Assembly (NCBI RefSeq): GCF_000264905.1
Contig: NW_006763133.1
Coordinates: 1,329,082 to 1,393,081 of the forward strand
Direction of reading: 5' to 3'
Source: Stereum hirsutum FP-91666 SS1
Taxonomy: Eukaryota; Basidiomycota; Agaricomycetes; Russulales; Stereaceae
Length of the DNA stretch: 64,000 nucleotides
Position numbers and translations under genes: made by a program. Under the pieces are notes generated by a model, which saw only the letters and a list, made by a program, of their open reading frames with translations, ran no database searches and had not been told where the DNA came from. This document shows, piece after piece, positions 59,601 to 64,000 of the stretch (positions within the stretch are counted from its first letter, which is position 1; every line of letters starts with the position of its first letter).

Positions 59601-61681
59601 GGTTGACCGCTCGGAGGCTCAGACCTGTATACAAATGAGTTACAACGGTAGCACAAGCACCCTGAATATCTTACACAATGACAACCTCGTCATCGCTGTC
59701 GTCAATTCGTCTCTTTTTCCTTCCTGCGTTTGCACGACCATTGGCTTGCGGCCTGCACGACGACCGTAAGAACTACGGACAGTATCAAAGAATAGCACGA
59801 CGGACGTACCCTTTAGGCTTGTCTTGAGTCCCATTCGCCTTACTTCCGGGAGCTTTCATCTTCGTGACGCTCTCATCGTTGAATTGAAACCAGGAATTGT
59901 TGCTAGAATGAAAGAGCTCGTCAACATGCCTACCCCACCCCGTGAGAAAACAGACTCACACCGTATCGAAAGCCAAAGCTTCATAATGTCCAGAATATGC
60001 GCTCGGGCCCTTATGAAGCAGTACACCTTGCAGATCATAGATATTATCTGGAGAAGATTGACCAGGCGGATGCAAGAATCGGTTCATATCCAGAACGGTG
60101 GGATACGAGATATTGTGCTTGCTCTTCTTGCGTTCGTACGTGGTGAGATCGAAGACAAAGCGGAGCAAGGAAAAGTGTAGGACTGGGGGTAGTTCTCGGA
60201 GGATGACTTGACGGCTCGCATCCTGATACGAATCGCATTTTCCGCAGGAGTATCTATGCATTGGGAATATGAACTACGATGAGCTGGATAATCAGTCGAC
60301 GTCGGGATGTACGAACTTGTTATCTCCGGATAGTTCCTCGGGCGCGAGCATGGCAGCGATCCGGCTCTCCAAAGATGCATTATTCTGAAGGACGTTGTGA
60401 GCGATTTAGCGAGCCTGAAGACACTGTCACCAACCTCAAGGTTGACTTCGATCTCTAGAAAGTCAGAATCTCGTTCTGATCGGTTCCCGCAAGTCTTACA
60501 AACCGTCACATAGGCTTGTTTCCCTTGAAACTACAAGACGTCACAAGCTAGTCAACAGAGAAGGCTTAGGAAGTTCGCACTTGATTTGAGAGCAGATGCT
60601 TCAATGCATGATCTGACTGTTTCTGGAACTCGGTGTCCAGGTGGGACATGAACAGCTTGGAGAATCTAACGGGGTGCACGTTGAATATAGAGCCTACACT
60701 ATGAACATGATGTACTAACTCTTGCGCATCCTGCTGCTCGTTTGTCCTCAACTTCAGGCTCTCGACCAACTTTATGGGATTGAATACTTTCATGGTACCC
60801 TCCTGCAGAGCAGCAAATGTTGCTTGGAGGTGAAAGATAGGAGAATCCTATAGATGAAGGTTAGTGGGACACAGGACGACGTTAAGTTTGTTGACTGGAG
60901 GGAACTCACCTCGAAGGAGTGCTGCTTGTCTTGCGCTGGTTGACATTGGAACACACCATTGCGAAAGGCAAGGTTCTGAAACCAGACCTATATACACACA
61001 TCAAGATATTGCCTCTCGTGTATGGACGCTGAGGCTTACCTGGATGTATGCGTTGGCGTAACACGTTGCGCCCAAATTCTAAACGATGCCACATTCAGCG
61101 AGAACCACCCATCATATGCAACGGTTTCCACACGCACCCGCAGTCCCACCGGGAGGCCGTCTTCCTTGTTCTGAAGCGCTGGGTCTCGTCCAAGCGCTGC
61201 TGCCGCCAGAAAGTCTTTAGCAGCGGCGTCTGGTTGTTCTGATCAGGACAAAGTCATGCACGACATGACAACAATTACACACACTTTTGTTTTCCCATTT
61301 CTCCTGCCCAACGTAGTTGACACAGTTCGGCTGCTTCCTGCATCCTTTCTTACTGCAGTTCGATGACTCCGAGTCCGACGAAATGACTATAACATCGTCC
61401 GCAAGCTCTCCATCGGCCACAGGTTCTTCGATTGACGAGGTCGACGGTTCTGCCTGCCTGGAAGCCCGCCTTGCGTACTTGTTTGGACAAAAAGCGCTAG
61501 AGTTATTACGAGCAAAGCCACAGGTAGCCAAAAGATGTTCTGCTGAGATATTTGACGCGTCCTTGACTTCTGTGCCGACCCATCCCCAGGGTGAATCAGA
61601 GGCGGAGGCTAGCTTGTGTCGTTTCAGCCGTTCCCCAGCAGCCAGGCCCTGAGCGGCAGCGCGCTTGCGCTTTTGAGACAT
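56679..61681 (-). CDS. USP48-like ubiquitin-specific protease with Ubl and RanBP2 zinc finger
   Basis: Deubiquitinases of this family cleave ubiquitin from substrates through a Cys-His-Asp/Asn triad. The basic N-terminus (MSQKRKRAAAQGLAAGERLK) leads to the Cys box NLGATCYANAYIQVWFQN, closest to USP48. Further catalytic-domain motifs are NEQQDAQE and the zinc-binding pairs VCKTCGN and YSCGKCD. The His box is LLHKGPSAYSGHYEALAFDT, followed by SWFQFNDESVTKM. DUSP-like segments follow, for example TICVVRRDDWDALAEMY and GPIIAVTRHETPDEQ. A ubiquitin-like region comes next (RTTQRKEQKLAISKNMTVKE). The protein ends with a RanBP2-type zinc finger (IACSACTYVNPAEVGACEMC). About 20 exons. Start ATG 61681 is 256 bp from the divergent GAA1 start. 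Confidence 0.88.
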
Positions 61682-61937
61682 TCCGAGATTTCGACAAGAG
61701 AACACAAACAATCTGAGCTAACAAGAGAGTAGGATAGCAAGCAGGTGAAAAGGGTGAAGAGTGGGGAAGCGAGGGATGGACGCGTGTGGCAAACCTGGCT
61801 TTAGCCACTAGCGCGGCATCGCGTCCGACGGTGACCTTCTCCTGTGCCCTAATTTGATCTCTTCCGCCACCATCTTCCGCCACCATCACCACGTCCGTTC
61901 GACACTCTGGTACTCTCGACGACATTTCCTACTGTGC

Positions 61938-64000
61938 ATGCCGCCGAAATTACTACAGAGACTGTTCTCAAAAAAGAAGAGCAAAGCAGAAGTCAATGTG
62001 TCTCGCATACAACGGCGACGAGTGCTGACAGGTCTACTCTGGCGCCATCTAAATGCTCTAAGGTGTGTATCATGTTGTTTGAAACCCATAGGACAATGAT
62101 TCTACTTGACTAGACTGCTCTTGCTCTTAGTTGGCTACGCTTGGTTGCTCTTCTTACCTTCCCCACGACTCGGCTCAAGAACATATATCGACGAGAACGC
62201 ACTGCAGCCTGCACAGGTGCTATCATTTGCTGGGGTCGGGCATGCCTGAGAAAGAAATACTAACCGTATAACAGGTTAGCACGTATTGGAACTGGAATGA
62301 CGTGCACCGTGCGGACCGATATTTGGACGAGCTCGAGTTGATGCGAGACAGGAATGCATCTCATGAGGAGTGAGGCTAATGTCGTTCATTACCATTCCAT
62401 GTACATACTTATGCCAGCAATATAGACGTGCAAACTATTTCATGACCGAGTTCTCCAAGCTCGGTCTGCCTGCGTCCACCCAGAAGTATGCGCTGTCGAC
62501 CAGCCAGGAAGTCAGTCTGTAATAGCCACATCTTTTGGTTGTTCGCCACACTGACCCACCCATCCACAGGAGTTAGTTGGGACCAACGCCTACGCCATGT
62601 TCTCCTCCCCACGCGCATCAGGAGCAGAGGCCATGCTCATAAGCACTTCGTGGTTGAGCCAAAGCGGGAATGGAGATGCACTCAACTTGCGTGGCGTCGC
62701 TACTGTCCTCGCGCTGTCTGCTTTCTTGAAAAGTCAGGATGTCCTCTCCTTCGACACAGGATGTCGTTAACGATTCTAACCATCTAGAATATTCTCATTG
62801 GTCGAAGGACATTATTTTTGTCATCAGCGATGGCTATCTGGATGGCATGCAGGCATTTCTGAATGAGTATCATGGCTCCTTTCAATCAAGTGCGTCATCC
62901 GTCACGGTTCCCCAAGCCCTTGTAAATAACGTCGCGCAGACCTACAAGCAGAACCATTGATATACTCATCCGGGGTCATCTGGACTGCTCTCAACATCGA
63001 CTATCCTGGACATTCATTCTCTCACCTGGGTGTTTTCCGAGGTTTGTTCTCTCCCTCGCCGCTCTTTTCTCCAAGCAAGTAACTGACGTCTCGTCTTAAG
63101 AGGGCGTGAACGGTCGTCTGCCTAACCAAGATCTCATAAACGCCTTCTCCATCATCTCCCGACACACAGGCGGTGTACCAGTCCTGGTGTACGATCATCA
63201 CGAGCCGTCCGAGTTCCCTGGACGACAGGCCATAGTTGAGATGATGCCCACTTGGGTGCCACCATCGGTTACGGGACGGGACGATGTCATTCAGTATGGG
63301 TATCGAGCGAGAAATATTTTGAAGCATGTAGGGCATCAAGCTCGTGGACGACCGAGCGGCGTCCATGGTTTACTTCACCAGTAAGATCATCATATCCGCC
63401 GGATGGGTATATTTCCCTAAGCATTGTATCTCGTAGATTCCGTATCGACGCTATCACGCTTTTCGCAGTGCCCTCGAACGGACCACACGGATTCCACGCA
63501 CTGGGCCGGTATGTTTGAATATTCGGCCTTTTATCGTGGATCTATCTGACTCGTCACAACAGAGTCGTTGAATCAACATTACGCACAATGAACAACCTCC
63601 TGGAACGTTTACACGCCTCATTCTTCTTCTATATCATGACCACCCCGACATCTTTCCTCAAAATAGGGATGTACCTACCGAGCGCGGTAATCATCGGCGT
63701 TGCGCTCATGTTCAGCGGCTTACGGGAATGGGTTCAAGCCGGCTGGGTACAAATTCCCGTCGCTGAGGATACGGACCCCGGTGTCTCCGACGAGAAGCAG
63801 CACAGGATGGTTGGTAGGAGACTGAGATGGGTGAAGAGGGCAAGGAACGTGTTGCCTGTGATGGGCATCATGCTTGTCACGCATATATTGGGTGGATTGG
63901 TATTTATGACCATATCTTCCTCGTGGTTTATCGGGAATCAAAACGTAAGTCGTTCGCCTATACTTATCCATAAAATAAAGAATTTACCCGCCTATGACAC
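61938..64000 (+). CDS. GAA1: GPI transamidase subunit GAA1 (3' end beyond window)
   Basis: GAA1 is a membrane subunit of the ER complex that attaches GPI anchors to proteins and is thought to form the amide bond. A basic cytosolic start (MPPKLLQRLFSKKKSKAEVN) precedes the first membrane helix (LLLLLVGYAWLLFLPSPRLG). The luminal M28-peptidase-like domain shows RTYIDENALQPAQVSTYWNW, FSKLGLPASTQKY and GTNAYAMFSSPRASGAEAML. WSKDIIFVISDGYLDGMQAF, GVIWTALNIDYPGHSFSHLG and ESTLRTMNNLLERLHASFFF follow. Further helices begin (LPSAVIIGVALMFSGL and NVLPVMGIMLVTHILGGL). At least nine exons are visible. The reading frame runs into the window end, so the last helices are missing. Confidence 0.93.

Overview
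The window is nuclear DNA from a filamentous basidiomycete, most likely an Agaricomycete. Genes sit close together on both strands. Most are cut by many short GT-AG introns (about 45-100 nt), and several have very small exons. The gene content is fungal: a WOPR transcription factor, a DUF1776 protein, a fused tryptophan synthase, a histidine acid phosphatase, monopolin Csm1/Pcs1, a degraded LINE and an expanded agaric-type P-loop NTPase family. Exon joins below come from reading conserved protein motifs across canonical splice sites; no alignment or database search was run.

Layout. 0.1-5 kb: lumazine synthase (-), SRP40/Nopp140-like protein (+), ribosome assembly factor BRX1 (-). 5.4-8.5 kb: a 907-residue P-loop NTPase of unknown role (+). 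9.4-12.6 kb: vacuolar Ca2+/H+ exchanger (-) and tRNA-Ser(AGA) (-). 12.8-18.6 kb: membrane-anchored phytase-type phosphatase, DUF1776 protein and cyclic phosphodiesterase (all +). 19.2-21.1 kb: arrestin-like protein (-). 21.9-24.5 kb: the repeat-rich part, with a 5'-truncated LINE remnant ending in poly(A), a BTB-type gene interrupted by an assembly gap, and unassigned DNA. 24.6-27.9 kb: WDR26/GID7 homologue (+). 29.9-34.2 kb: Elongin A (-) and a Gti1/Pac2 WOPR factor (+), separated by a 1.7 kb upstream region. 34.4-47.1 kb: Cwf18 (-), GUF1 (+), eIF2B-beta (-), tryptophan synthase (+) and asparaginase-ankyrin (+). 47.4-52.6 kb: monopolin-type Csm1/Pcs1 (-) and a triple-KH protein (+). 54.3-56.5 kb: POT1-like telomere protein (+) with apparent frame breaks. 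56.7-64 kb: USP48-like deubiquitinase (-) and GAA1 (+, running off the window end).

Most genes are housekeeping: ribosome biogenesis (BRX1, SRP40), splicing (Cwf18), transcription elongation (Elongin A), translation (eIF2B-beta, GUF1), ubiquitin (GID7, USP48), GPI anchoring (GAA1), telomere and kinetochore (POT1, Csm1), and metabolism (RIB4, TRP5, asparaginase, phytase, CPDase). Several pairs are divergent over 200-300 bp and probably share promoters. No CRISPR array, secondary-metabolite cluster or complete mobile element was seen. The items most worth a second look are the frame-broken POT1, the NTPase with an altered P-loop, the micro-exons of 4, 9, 10 and 19 nt, the USP48-like protein ending in a RanBP2 zinc finger, and the neighbourhood of eIF2B-beta, TRP5 and asparaginase.
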